DNA from: Mesorhizobium shangrilense
Lineage (GTDB): Bacteria > Pseudomonadota > Alphaproteobacteria > Rhizobiales > Rhizobiaceae
Direction: 5' to 3'
Assembly (NCBI RefSeq): GCF_028826155.1
Contig: NZ_JAQGPN010000001.1
Coordinates: forward strand, 1,493,501-1,557,500
DNA length: 64,000 bases
Notes under the pieces: model-generated
What the model saw: only the letters and a program-made list of their open reading frames with translations
What the model was told of the DNA's origin: nothing
Database searches by the model: none
Shown here: one piece after another, positions 1 through 8,153 of the stretch
How the letters are laid out: each line of letters begins with the position of its first letter
Numbering within the stretch: position 1 is the stretch's first letter
Position numbers and translations under genes: made by a program

Positions 1-15
1 CTACGGAGTGTCGCC

Positions 16-183
16 ATGATCGGCGCCCTGGACATCCTTGCCACCGTCATCGGCGCCGCCCTGCTCTACGGCACATTCAGCCGCGGAAAATGGGACCGTG
101 CGAACGCGCTGGCCTACAGCCTCTGCGCCCTCGGCGTGACGTGGCTGCTCATCCGCCTTTGGGCGCCGCAAATCCCTCTTTGA
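16..183 (+). CDS. Small two-helix membrane protein, phage-type
   Basis: A 55-residue protein with two hydrophobic stretches (about residues 3-18 and 32-48) split by a short basic linker (RGKWDR). ggag at 5-8 sits seven bases before the ATG. The stop lies 17 bases ahead of the S49 peptidase start, so the two are probably co-transcribed. Position and size would suit a phage holin or accessory protein, but nothing in the sequence proves that. Function unknown. Confidence 0.6.
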   Translation: MIGALDILATVIGAALLYGTFSRGKWDRANALAYSLCALGVTWLLIRLWAPQIPL

Positions 184-200
184 TCGAACTGGAGAATTCG

Positions 201-1343
201 ATGGAAGTGAAAGAACTCAACGTTGGCCCGCCGACCCCGACGATCTTTTACGATCTCAATATGGGCAGCGCCTGGGCGCTCGCCGAAAATGCGCTCGACA
301 GCCTCATGAGCGCCGGGGAAACCGCCTTTGAGCGTTTTGCACGAGGTGAGTTCCTCGAGCCGGAAGCGCTCGAAGCATATCGCGCAACACACCTGCCGGG
401 AACGCGGCGCATCGGTGTGCGTGGTCGCGACACCGCAATTGTCTACCTGGAAGGGACGCTCGTGAAGCGCGAAAGTTGGCTGTCCCAGCTGCTCGGGCTC
501 CCCACGTACGAAACCGTATTCCGGGATCTGCACGTCGTCGCCAACAACGACAACATCAAATCGATCGTCCTCTACATCGACTCGCCCGGCGGTGAAGTAC
601 ACGGCTGCGGTGCTCTCGCCGAGGCCGTGTATGCACTGCGTGGCAAGAAGCCCGTCACCGCCTACGTCAGCGGCCAGGCCTGCTCAGCCGCATATTGGAT
701 CGCCAGCGCTGCGGAACGTGTCGTTGTCAGCGACTCCGCCATGTTGGGCAGCATCGGCGTATCGATGACGCTAACCGACACGTCGAAGGCGGACGAAAAG
801 CGAGGCATCAAGAGGTTCGAGTTCGTTTCTTCCAACGCGCCCAACAAGCGGCCGAAGCTCGATACGGAAGCCGGCAGGTCCGTCGTCCAGAAGATCGTGG
901 ACGATCTCGCGGATGTTTTCATCAAGAGCGTCGCGAAACACCGCCGCGTCAGCACTCAGACTGTGGTCGACAAATTCGGCCAAGGCGGAGTTGAGGTTGG
1001 CGCCAATGCCGTCAAGGCAGGAATGGCGGACAACGTCGACCAATTCGAGAATGTCCTGGCAAGCGCACAGCGGCGGGCTGCGCCTCCAAGGGCGGCCGGC
1101 AGCAGCGGCCGCCAATCGCACCAATCGACGGACGCCAACGAGCCGACAGCAGCCGCGTCAGCCGTTCCTCACCGCTCCCCTGAAGAGGTCGCGAAGATGA
1201 TTGCCGATCACAAGGCGGCTCAGGCGGCCGAAGCTGCCCGGATTGAGGCGGAGAAGAAGACGAGGATCGACGCGCTTTGGAAGGCGGCAGTTGATCGCGT
1301 GAACGAAGGAATGGGGCCGCACGCAGTGAAATCCGATCACTAA
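201..1343 (+). CDS. S49-family serine peptidase (phage capsid protease/protein C type)
   Basis: A 380-residue protein of the SppA/protein C family, whose phage members cleave scaffold and capsid proteins during head assembly. The core has YIDSPGGEVHG, then the phage-type nucleophile motif GQACSAAYW (Ser about residue 162). A basic NKRPKL stretch at 215-219 could supply the general-base lysine. The last 130 residues are Ala/Arg/Glu-rich and probably helical, as in scaffold fusions. The ATG at 201 is preferred to an upstream in-frame extension because ggag at 191-194 precedes it and homology-like sequence begins there. No portal or terminase gene lies downstream; they may lie left of the window. 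Confidence 0.88.
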   Translation: MEVKELNVGPPTPTIFYDLNMGSAWALAENALDSLMSAGETAFERFARGEFLEPEALEAYRATHLPGTRRIGVRGRDTAIVYLEGTLVKRESWLSQLLGLPTYETVFRDLHVVANNDNIKSIVLYIDSPGGEVHGCGALAEAVYALRGKKPVTAYVSGQACSAAYWIASAAERVVVSDSAMLGSIGVSMTLTDTSKADEKRGIKRFEFVSSNAPNKRPKLDTEAGRSVVQKIVDDLADVFIKSVAKHRRVSTQTVVDKFGQGGVEVGANAVKAGMADNVDQFENVLASAQRRAAPPRAAGSSGRQSHQSTDANEPTAAASAVPHRSPEEVAKMIADHKAAQAAEAARIEAEKKTRIDALWKAAVDRVNEGMGPHAVKSDH

Positions 1344-1368
1344 CAACACAATCCATACGGAGAACGAA

Positions 1369-1542
1369 ATGAACCACCTCGAGAAGTACCTGCCGAAGCC
1401 GAAAAACCCGTCGGCTCAAGCTGTCCAGCGCGACCGCGATCTCTGGGACAAGGCCGTCTCCAGGGTGAACGGAACTCCCCGTGACACTGCCAAGGATGAA
1501 GCCCGGAATGACGACGGCACCGGCCGTCTCAACAACCGCTAA
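1369..1542 (+). CDS. Small charged protein downstream of S49 peptidase
   Basis: A 57-residue hydrophilic protein, preceded by ggag at 1359-1362 and lying between two phage-like genes with short gaps. Its middle (DLWDKAVSRVNGT) resembles the C-terminal tail of the S49 protein (ALWKAAVDRVNEG), so it may share a binding helix with that protease or derive from its tail. No known family recognised. Function unknown, but start, spacing and codon use look genuine. Confidence 0.55.
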   Translation: MNHLEKYLPKPKNPSAQAVQRDRDLWDKAVSRVNGTPRDTAKDEARNDDGTGRLNNR

Positions 1543-1572
1543 TCGCCAATAGGACAAAGGAGAGCTCCCAAA

Positions 1573-2745
1573 ATGTCCCTCATCGATAATCTCATCCCAA
1601 AGCGCCGTGGCCGTCCGTCGAAGGCGGTCGCAGATGCCAATGCCGCCGTCGAGCGGCTGAGCAAGGATCTCGACAGGCTACAGGCCAAGCGCGAGGAACT
1701 GGCGTCTCGCTATGACGAGGCGCGGGCGTCCCTCGACAGGGCGAAAGAGCAACGGCGTGCCGCACTGGCGTCAGAGCCGACCGCCGACGTCACCTCGCTC
1801 TCGCGGACGGTGCGTGACGCCGAGGATCAGACCCAAATGTACGCGGATGCGCTTAGCGACGTCGAGAACCAGATCTCAGCCGTGACCGCCGAGCGCGAGG
1901 CGCAAGATCTGGCCGGGAAGCGCGAGCAGGTCGCGAACCACTTCGAGGGTATCGCCGACGCGGTGGACGAAGCCGCGGCAGAACTCGAGAAGGCGGTCAC
2001 CGGCCTCGCCAAGGCTTTCGACAAACTCAAGGAGGCGATCCCCGAAGACTACGCGTTGATCGAGATCGAGTGGCCGGAGTATGGGCGCCCCGGAGGGCCA
2101 GCGCGTCCGCACGAGCTGGCGACAGTCATCTTGGCCGAGAGCCTCTACCGCCACAAGCCGGAGATGTTCATCGAGGACAGGTCCAGGTTCAGCGTGCACC
2201 GGTTCTTTGAAATCGATCAGACACCGACGACCAAGCTTTGGGGCGAACTTCCAATGGGCGCTGACGCGTCCGCCGCCGCGGCCACGCTCATCGGCGATCG
2301 CAACCGGGCACACGCTGACGCCATTCGCGGCGGTGATGTCGATCTCGCGTCGGGACGGCGCATTGAGCACGCGCCGGAAGTGGAACCCGAACCGAAGCGG
2401 CCGGAGCATTCCGAGGTGGAGGTATTCGTCACGAAGGACTTCCGCTACGTGAAAAACGACTCCGACTTCAGCTGCTGGGAAACCTGCTCACGGCGTGTGA
2501 AGCGCTGGTTGCCTGAGCCGGTGGCCAACGCTGCGGTCGAAGCCGGTTTCGTTCTGCGCATCGACACGCCGGAAGGCCGTGACGCTTACGAGGCAGACCA
2601 GAACTACCGCAAGACCGCCATGGCGTCTTGGGAGGGCCCGAAGCACTTCCTCGATTTCGAGGATCTCGGCGACCCGCTGGGCTTCTTCGAGGGCAAGGAG
2701 ATCCCGATGCCGAAGATGCTGCACGCGACGCACCAGGCCGCGTGA
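1573..2745 (+). CDS. Phage-like protein with N-terminal coiled coil, unknown function
   Basis: A 390-residue protein with a strong aaggag ribosome site about ten bases before the ATG. Residues about 22-155 are rich in Ala, Glu, Arg and Lys in a heptad-like pattern and should form a long coiled coil. The rest is mixed alpha/beta without a recognised motif. It follows the S49 protease and the 57-residue gene in the same direction, so a head- or scaffold-related role is possible, but no structural-protein family could be named. Confidence 0.6.
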   Translation: MSLIDNLIPKRRGRPSKAVADANAAVERLSKDLDRLQAKREELASRYDEARASLDRAKEQRRAALASEPTADVTSLSRTVRDAEDQTQMYADALSDVENQISAVTAEREAQDLAGKREQVANHFEGIADAVDEAAAELEKAVTGLAKAFDKLKEAIPEDYALIEIEWPEYGRPGGPARPHELATVILAESLYRHKPEMFIEDRSRFSVHRFFEIDQTPTTKLWGELPMGADASAAAATLIGDRNRAHADAIRGGDVDLASGRRIEHAPEVEPEPKRPEHSEVEVFVTKDFRYVKNDSDFSCWETCSRRVKRWLPEPVANAAVEAGFVLRIDTPEGRDAYEADQNYRKTAMASWEGPKHFLDFEDLGDPLGFFEGKEIPMPKMLHATHQAA

Positions 2746-2901
2746 CGAGGTTGCGGCGGGGTACTCCGACCGCCGCTACACGCTGAGCCGGCCGGCTTGT
2801 CCCCGGAGGGTTTCCGAGCTCAGCAACTTCCGCTGCCATGGCCACCGACGTGGCGCGGACAGGCCGCCCTCGATGTGTGAGCGTCGGGGGCGGCCATGTG
2901 A

Positions 2902-2940
2902 CAGACCATATCCTCTTGGGGTATCGGTCTGCTCAAGAGG
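2902..2940. terminator. Possible hairpin terminator between convergent genes
   Basis: Two competing inverted repeats overlap here: CAGACC (2902-2907) with GGTCTG (2926-2931), and CCTCTTG (2912-2918) with CAAGAGG (2934-2940). They lie between the end of the phage-like gene and the tail of the convergent Clp-fold gene. There is no clear T-run. Confidence 0.3.
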
Positions 2941-4228
2941 CAGGCTTATAGCAAAAATCGTTTCCACTCTCGATGTTTAGAAGGCAGGTTCCATACTGCG
3001 ATTTTGGCTGCAATGCTGTGATCACGCCGTTCAAACGGACATTTCCATTCGATACGGTAACAATAGTTTTGCCGCCCGATGGCCAGACGAACGATGTAAC
3101 CTGCTTGCCCTCGTCAACGCTCAGGGAGATATCGCAGGGCTCCCTATCCGTGACGACATCCTTCTTAAGGACGAAGCACGTCCCTTTCGTGCCTGCGACC
3201 GCGGCCAGATCCACAATCTTTGTCCCTGGGCTAAATATCGCGATGGGTGGGATGCGATAGCTGCGCTTCTCTCTGAAGTTCGTTTCGTCACAAGACCCAT
3301 CGCCGAGGATGGTGGATGTATATTCATCCTCTCCGCAGGCGAGTAACGAATCTTGGTCGGTCGAGACTATGCATCCCTCGGCGGCATAGCCGTCTGCCAA
3401 TCCTCGGACCTCATACGCTTGTCCGCCAGGTGTTGAGTCAACGATTCTGACTTGTGGCGTGGCGCCCTGGCTCAAGAATTCAAACTCGATCTCGCCATCA
3501 GTCACGCCCGTTTGCCATTGAAGTCCATTCTCACAAGCATAAAAAGCTTGCGCAGGCGTCAGGAGACTAGGGGAAGCAAACCCAAAGAGTTCGATGTCCC
3601 AGCGGCCCGCCTTGTCGACAGTGTCGATCATGTACAAATCGTCGCCGATGTGTTTCAGCATGTTGTGAAGCAGATCCGACTTCATCATTGCGGCGTTGGA
3701 CCAAGGCGATTTGCTGTTGGCAACGGTGAGCAAATTGAGGGCCGACTGGAACGCAGCATCATATGCTGCAGCGAGAAACTCGGTCTGCACGTAGCCCTCG
3801 TTACGAACGTCAAGGTACGGACGGTGAAATCCGAGAAACCCACGGATGTGTAGTTTTCTGTTGATGAAACTAACTTCTGGGCCGGAGGCTATCCCCATCA
3901 TGAACATGACGGCACAGACGGAATAGCAGTGATCCCCATCGCCAACGACCGTTCCAATTCCCTTCTCATAGAAGTGCTTCGCGAACAGGACACCCTCTGA
4001 AAGGCTTCCTCCAGGGCTGTTGAGACACACAACGTCTCTCGACGTCGACTCACCATCGAGACCACGAAGGGCCGATCGCGCAGCGTCGAGAAACCTCTGA
4101 TAGTCGCCGGGCCCTATCTCGCCATCTAAGCGAAGTCGGCATTCGTTGGATGCTGACGCAGTGATGTTTGCGGCAGCCGAGGGCGCAGCATAGGCAAGGA
4201 GCGCCAAGATCAAAGCTACGAATCGCAT
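2933..4228 (-). CDS. Secreted ClpP/crotonase-fold protein, peptidase-like
   Basis: A 431-residue protein with a clear signal peptide (MRFVALILALLAYAAPSAAA). CLNSPGGSLSEG followed by HCYSVCAVMFMMG matches the ClpP-like arrangement: an oxyanion-type SPGG loop, then a small residue-Ser-Val-Cys turn where the nucleophile would sit. A long C-terminal half, beyond about residue 230, has no recognised domain and contains several cysteines. It should act in the periplasm, as a protease or catalytically dead relative. Base composition looks lower in GC than the flanking genes, which suggests transfer. Confidence 0.7.
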   Translation of the reverse strand: MRFVALILALLAYAAPSAAANITASASNECRLRLDGEIGPGDYQRFLDAARSALRGLDGESTSRDVVCLNSPGGSLSEGVLFAKHFYEKGIGTVVGDGDHCYSVCAVMFMMGIASGPEVSFINRKLHIRGFLGFHRPYLDVRNEGYVQTEFLAAAYDAAFQSALNLLTVANSKSPWSNAAMMKSDLLHNMLKHIGDDLYMIDTVDKAGRWDIELFGFASPSLLTPAQAFYACENGLQWQTGVTDGEIEFEFLSQGATPQVRIVDSTPGGQAYEVRGLADGYAAEGCIVSTDQDSLLACGEDEYTSTILGDGSCDETNFREKRSYRIPPIAIFSPGTKIVDLAAVAGTKGTCFVLKKDVVTDREPCDISLSVDEGKQVTSFVWPSGGKTIVTVSNGNVRLNGVITALQPKSQYGTCLLNIESGNDFCYKPAS

Positions 4229-4313
4229 TGGCCGCCCCTTTTCTGCTTCCCCGTCACATGATTGCTGCCATCGACAAACTCTTCAAGTTGTGATCCCGTC
4301 TTCTGGGGGAAAG

Positions 4314-4763
4314 ATGGGGATTGGATCAAGACTTGGATGGGCTGTCGCGGCAGGCTTGGCCGTGGCATTGATTTACAAGGATGACGGCGATCGCGAACCG
4401 CCACCGAAGGCCGCGCAACTAAGTGCATCGGGGCATTCCAAGCCGCTGACACAGTGGCCGGCAAAGACGATCATCCCTAATGCTATCACTGATCCCTCAA
4501 GGCCAGTCGTTGACGTCGCTGTCGCCAAGCCTGACGAGCCACTGCCCGTGGCCGAAGTGCGTGAGATGTTCACGACGGCGCGGGTGCGCGTTCGTGCAGA
4601 GCCCAACACCAAATCTGTTCCGCTGCTTACACTCGAAAAGGGTGCGAGATTAACGTCGAGCGGAGTTCGCGACGGCTGGCATCGAATATCGTACGAAAAC
4701 AGCGAAGGATGGGTGCGCGGCGGCCAGGGGGCCGCCAGCCGGTGTGCTTCGAGGGAGAGTAGG
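4314..4763 (+). CDS. SH3-domain envelope protein (5' part of a fused reading frame)
   Basis: Begins with a hydrophobic segment (GWAVAAGLAVALIY), then a linker and a bacterial SH3 domain (ARVRVRAEPNTKSVP to EGWVRG), a cell-wall or ligand-binding fold. The frame then runs without a stop into the next protein, which is unusual because SH3 proteins normally end soon after the GWV motif. In the neighbouring frame the natural end would be a TAG at 4760-4762; one missing base in the G-run at 4727-4731 would explain the fusion. The ATG at 4314 follows gggga closely; a GTG at 4290 is the alternative. Confidence 0.55.
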
Positions 4764-5948
4764 GTGGCGGAAATGCAGCAATCGCTTAGCCGAGAAGAGC
4801 TTTATCAGCTGGTTTGGGCAAGGCCCGTTCGCGACATTGCCTCAGAGCACGGCGTTTCTGACGTGGGTTTCGCGAAAATGTGTCGAAAGCACAGCATCCC
4901 ACTTCCGCCGAGGGGTTACTGGGCGAAGGTAGGATCTGGAGCGAAGGCTTCGGTTGAGCCTTTGCCGGTTCGGGGGTTTGGAATGCCTGAAATCGTCCGA
5001 TCCGGTCGAGCGCGTTGGGATCGATACTCTATCCCAAAAAATCTTGAGGAGATGGACATCCCTCCGCCACCGGAATTTACAGAGAGCGAAGAGCAGCTAT
5101 CTGTGCGAGTCCGAAAGCTCATCGGGACAGTGAGCATTCCCCGAGATCTGAATCGCCCTCACCATCAAATCTCTCGTCTTCTCAAGGAAGACGAGGTTCG
5201 TCGGGACAAGCAGTCTAGGGCTAAGTACCTTTCACTTTCGGACGGGCCCCTATTTGATTTTCCTTTCGAACGGCGCCGTCTGAGGCTGTTGTCGGGTCTA
5301 TTCATCGCCCTTCAACGCGAAGGGATGAGCGTCATCGCTCGAAAGCAAGACCCAGACGATTTCGAGGTGACGGTCGGGGAACAGACGATTTTCATAAAAG
5401 CCGACCATCCAGAACCCGACCGATACGGCTGGCGGAGCGATAGAGACGCGAACAGACCGGCATCGGCACCGATGACCGTTGAGATCAGCCACCATCGGTC
5501 GTCGCCCACTCATAAGACGTGGAGCGATCGTCCTCACGACCCTGTTGAGGGCCATGCGACCGACATTGTTGTCAGCGTCATCGTATTCGCTGAAATGAAT
5601 TATCGTGAGGGAGAGATCAATCATCACCGATGGCTTGTGCAGCACAAGCAGCAGCTTATCGAAGACAGACGCAAGCGACATGAGGAGGCAATTCGCGCTG
5701 CGGCAGAGGCTCGCGTCAAAGCGGAAAAGGCACGTGTCGATCGACTGCTCGGCGAAGCGTCAACGTTCCGTCAAGCTCAAGACATCAGGGCATACGTCGA
5801 AGCCGCACGACGGGCCAGTGCAGACACGGCCGATCCGGTGCCTCAAACTAAATTTGAAGCATGGGCCCAATGGGCGCATGAGAATGCCGATCGCATAGAT
5901 CCGGTGCTGTCGAGGGCGTTTCTGAGAGATCGCAGTGACGATCAATAA
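4764..5948 (+). CDS. HTH-like hypothetical protein with C-terminal coiled coil
   Basis: A 394-residue protein if it starts at GTG 4764, with gagggagag just upstream. The N-terminus (SREELYQLVWARPVRDIA, then a GVSDVGFAKMCRKH segment and PPRGYWAK) has the look of a helix-turn-helix in a family seen repeatedly on genomic islands. The middle is alpha/beta, and about residues 280-340 form an Arg/Glu/Ala-rich coiled coil. It is in frame with the preceding SH3 domain, probably through an indel rather than a real fusion. DNA binding is inferred from the HTH pattern only. Confidence 0.6.
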   Translation: MAEMQQSLSREELYQLVWARPVRDIASEHGVSDVGFAKMCRKHSIPLPPRGYWAKVGSGAKASVEPLPVRGFGMPEIVRSGRARWDRYSIPKNLEEMDIPPPPEFTESEEQLSVRVRKLIGTVSIPRDLNRPHHQISRLLKEDEVRRDKQSRAKYLSLSDGPLFDFPFERRRLRLLSGLFIALQREGMSVIARKQDPDDFEVTVGEQTIFIKADHPEPDRYGWRSDRDANRPASAPMTVEISHHRSSPTHKTWSDRPHDPVEGHATDIVVSVIVFAEMNYREGEINHHRWLVQHKQQLIEDRRKRHEEAIRAAAEARVKAEKARVDRLLGEASTFRQAQDIRAYVEAARRASADTADPVPQTKFEAWAQWAHENADRIDPVLSRAFLRDRSDDQ

Positions 5949-6027
5949 GTCCGTTGTCTGGCATGCAAACACTTGCGCGACCAAGCCTCCCCGCCAAAGC
6001 GTATCACGCCCTAATTCCCAGCCGCAA

Positions 6028-6510
6028 ATGGTCCGTACTGCCGCAGTTTTGCTCCTCCTCACCTTCCCAGCCCTGGCCGACTCGGTCATCACAGGTCGCG
6101 CAGCGGTCGTCGACGGCGACACGATCGATGTTCATGGTCAGCGCATCCGGCTTGATGGGATAGACGCGCCTGAAAGTTGGCAGCGGTGCCAGGACGGCGC
6201 CGGCAAGGACTACCCCTGCGGACGGATCGCAGCCTCGGCGCTGGACGTATTCCTGTCTGCGTCCCGGCCGGTCACCTGCCATCTTCAGGGCCGTACCTAT
6301 GACCGGCGCGTCGGTGTTTGCTATCGGGCCGACGGAGCGAACGTCAACGCCTGGATGGTCAGGCAGGGTCACGCGCTCGACTGGCCGCGGTACTCAAAAG
6401 GAAGGTATGTCCACGATCAGGCTGCTGCCCGTCGAGCCAAGTCGTGCATGTGGCGCGGGACCTTCGTCGAGCCGTGGGAGGCTAGGCGGCTGAGGCGCGA
6501 GGGCGCATAA
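6028..6510 (+). CDS. Secreted thermonuclease (staphylococcal nuclease homologue)
   Basis: A 160-residue protein with a signal peptide (MVRTAAVLLLLTFPALADS) and an SNase domain: VVDGDTIDVHGQRIRLDGID, then APE, and YDRRVGVCY carrying the catalytic-type arginine. The closing region resembles the usual family end (KSCMWRGTFVEPWEAR). It should cut DNA or RNA in the periplasm or outside the cell with calcium. An upstream in-frame extension overlaps the previous gene and lacks a signal peptide, so the ATG at 6028 was chosen. Confidence 0.88.
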   Translation: MVRTAAVLLLLTFPALADSVITGRAAVVDGDTIDVHGQRIRLDGIDAPESWQRCQDGAGKDYPCGRIAASALDVFLSASRPVTCHLQGRTYDRRVGVCYRADGANVNAWMVRQGHALDWPRYSKGRYVHDQAAARRAKSCMWRGTFVEPWEARRLRREGA

Positions 6511-6707
6511 ACCGCCTGTTCCACCTTCGCGTCTTCATCGGCGGCATCATCGCCGGGATCATTGCCTTCATGATCAAGGGCGACTTCGCCTCCTAACCCC
6601 TCAACAACCCGGAGAACCACCATGCGCGCCATGCTCGCAGGATGAAACGTAGACAAGTACGCTCTGCATTTGCTTTTCAGCAATCAGCATGAGCGATTAT
6701 TGACGTC
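6511..6707 (+). other. Intergenic junction with gene remnants
   Basis: Within the first 85 bases one frame ends in a hydrophobic peptide (VFIGGIIAGIIAFMIKGDFAS, stop at 6594-6596) without an ATG, GTG or TTG start. A strong-looking start follows (ggag at 6611-6614, ATG at 6622), but that frame stops after seven codons. It looks like the boundary of a deletion or insertion that cut off a phage gene. Confidence 0.35.
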
Positions 6708-7010
6708 ATGAGCCTTGTGGAAAACTTGACGTTGGCAGAGGCCAAAGCGACGACCGCCATCCTGGCGGCGGTAGCCATTGCATCTTTGGGCTTGTTGGCT
6801 TTGGTCGTCTCGGGCGCGAGCCTCAGAAGACCATGGCGTCACCGGATGTCTGCGACGGAACTCCGCTTCCGAAATGTCTTCGCCCTGATGGACGAGAAAC
6901 GGCGGGAAGACCTGATCGCCAGCACCCGAAAAAAGTTACGCTGCGACCGGGACGCCGCGATGAAATACGTTCTCGATCAGCGGGATCTAGATGCGCGAAG
7001 CTGGCGGTGA
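6708..7010 (+). CDS. Small single-pass membrane protein
   Basis: A 100-residue protein with one hydrophobic helix (about residues 15-37) followed by a basic, Arg-rich cytoplasmic tail (MDEKRREDLIASTRKKLRCD). No strong ribosome site is visible. No family recognised. The tail after the helix looks conserved in style rather than random, so it is kept as a probable gene. Confidence 0.5.
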   Translation: MSLVENLTLAEAKATTAILAAVAIASLGLLALVVSGASLRRPWRHRMSATELRFRNVFALMDEKRREDLIASTRKKLRCDRDAAMKYVLDQRDLDARSWR

Positions 7011-7085
7011 TTTTGATGGACATCCCCCAAGCCCTCCCAAGGCATAGGACGGAGCCTGCCACCTTCGGTAGAGGGACGCAAGGCG

Positions 7086-7268
7086 CTACGGCCGCGTGCC
7101 GTCAGACGTCCTCGTCTGTTCCTCGGTTTCGTCTACCGGGCGGGTCAGCCCGTAGGGCTCTTTCGGTTCATCGCCGCGGTCGCCCGTGTGGGTGGGATTG
7201 GGTCGCGGCGAGCGAAGGTCTTCCTTCAGCACTCGACCGCCGGTTTCTCGCTTGTTTTCGCCTGGCAT
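7086..7268 (-). CDS. Small hydrophilic stress-type protein
   Basis: A 60-residue, highly charged, Pro/Thr/Glu-rich protein (MPGENKRETGGRVLKEDL...), probably disordered. The start is set by a perfect ggagg on the minus strand six bases before the ATG. An EcfG-like promoter at 7296-7320 ends 28 bases upstream, which points to the general stress response. Function unknown. A longer in-frame extension to 7403 has no such ribosome site. Confidence 0.65.
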   Translation of the reverse strand: MPGENKRETGGRVLKEDLRSPRPNPTHTGDRGDEPKEPYGLTRPVDETEEQTRTSDGTRP

Positions 7269-7295
7269 GGCTGCCTCCACTTCTGATGAGGCATG

Positions 7296-7320
7296 AACCC
7301 CACCGAGAGGCGAACGTTCC
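7296..7320 (-). promoter_or_regulatory. EcfG-type general stress promoter
   Basis: On the minus strand GGAAC (7320-7316) is followed after exactly 16 bases by GGTT (7299-7296). The alphaproteobacterial EcfG/RpoE2 consensus is GGAAC-N16/17-cGTT. The first base of the -10 departs from consensus. It lies directly upstream of the 60-residue gene. Confidence 0.55.
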
Positions 7321-7335
7321 GCAGAGGGCGCAGAA

Positions 7336-7626
7336 CTACGCGCTTCCGTCTGTCGCGCTGTCCTCGTCGATGATCCGCGCCGGCAGATAGCCGTTGCCCG
7401 CAAGCCAATCCTTGACGATCGAACGGATCACCTCGTTGCGGGGCACGCCAATTTCTCCAGCCACCGCATCGAGAGCGTCGTTCCACTCAGGGTCCAGCGG
7501 GATCATGGCTGAGTTTCGAATGCGCAAGGCTGCGCGGCGGAGGATGATTTGCAGGTCGGCGCTGCTGATGTCGGCGATGCGCTCCGCAGCGTCCTCGAGT
7601 TCCTTGGCGTAAGATAGCATCGTCAT
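7336..7626 (-). CDS. Small conserved hypothetical protein, RHH-like C-terminus
   Basis: A 96-residue soluble protein. The N-terminal half holds SSADLQIILRRAALRIRN. The C-terminal half (GVPRNEVIRSIVKDWLAGNG) resembles the helix pair of ribbon-helix-helix or small antitoxin-like proteins. Its ATG overlaps the stop of the upstream gene (ATGA), so the two are translationally coupled. A broken second copy of its N-terminal part lies at 9,015-9,092. Function unknown. Confidence 0.65.
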   Translation of the reverse strand: MTMLSYAKELEDAAERIADISSADLQIILRRAALRIRNSAMIPLDPEWNDALDAVAGEIGVPRNEVIRSIVKDWLAGNGYLPARIIDEDSATDGSA

Positions 7627-7847
7627 GCCTTGGCCCTCCGTCCCTTCAGGCCAGCCGGCTTCAACGCCTCGGTCGCCGCGTGAGTGATCGCCAGGGCTTC
7701 GAGCCAGGCGCCGGCCTTCGGGGGAATCTCCTCTGTGTCACCAAGCCAGGCTTCGACCAGCGACACGTCGCATTTGAGCGCCCGCGCCAGCGTGTCGGGC
7801 GTCCATCGGATTATCGACAGGCACTCGGATAAGCGATCTGGCGTCAC
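7623..7847 (-). CDS. Small HTH-like hypothetical protein
   Basis: A 74-residue protein starting at GTG 7847, where a minus-strand gggagggg sits about four bases upstream; longer in-frame extensions lack this. The sequence (TPDTLARALKCDVSLVEAWLGD ending in PPKAGAWLEAL) follows the helix pattern of a Cro/C1-type HTH, so it is probably a DNA-binding regulator. It is coupled by ATGA overlap to the 96-residue gene, together forming a two-gene unit of toxin-antitoxin or regulator size. Confidence 0.65.
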   Translation of the reverse strand: MTPDRLSECLSIIRWTPDTLARALKCDVSLVEAWLGDTEEIPPKAGAWLEALAITHAATEALKPAGLKGRRAKA

Positions 7848-7864
7848 TGGGCCCCTCCCAAGGT

Positions 7865-8104
7865 TCACCAAAGGCGGAAACCTGCCACCACCGGGAGAGA
7901 GGCGCAAGACGCTGCACGGCTCCCCTGCTTGCTCCGCCCGAACCCGCGCCACTCAGGCGCGCTGCGTGCCGGCGCTTCCAGCAGATCGGTCCTCGCGCGG
8001 GCGGGTGTCGCCCCTGCTTTTTTCCCCTTGACGCGCGGAAGGACGATACCCAACTCATTCGCGTCGGCCGCTGTGATGGGGCCGGCGCGGTCAGGGAGCG
8101 CCAA
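7865..8104 (-). pseudogene. Probable remnant of a longer hypothetical gene
   Basis: The frame begins with a TTG inside the hairpin before the heat-shock gene and has no ribosome site. The first 30 residues (DRAGPITAADANELGIVLPR) look like real protein with good codon use. The rest turns into Arg/Ser/Ala-rich noise before a stop at 7865. It reads as the truncated, frameshifted tail of a lost gene. Confidence 0.35.
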
Positions 8105-8153
8105 GGCTTCTTGGCGCCCCTCGTATCTATGTTGCTCTAAGGAGGATGTAGCT
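8098..8153 (+). promoter_or_regulatory. ROSE-like RNA thermometer leader
   Basis: The leader of the small heat-shock gene holds a perfect 8-bp hairpin (8098-8105 with 8110-8117, loop GCTT). A second hairpin covers the Shine-Dalgarno: CTC 8135-8137 pairs with GAG 8142-8144, with G8134 facing G8145 and T8133 pairing A8146. A TTGCT motif opposite AGGAGG with a central G-G pair is the hallmark of ROSE elements, which open on heating. Base-pairing was done by eye. Confidence 0.6.

Noticed and set aside
6833..7390. 185-residue plus-strand frame
   Set aside because: Pro/Arg-rich shadow over a small minus-strand gene with its own perfect ribosome site and promoter.
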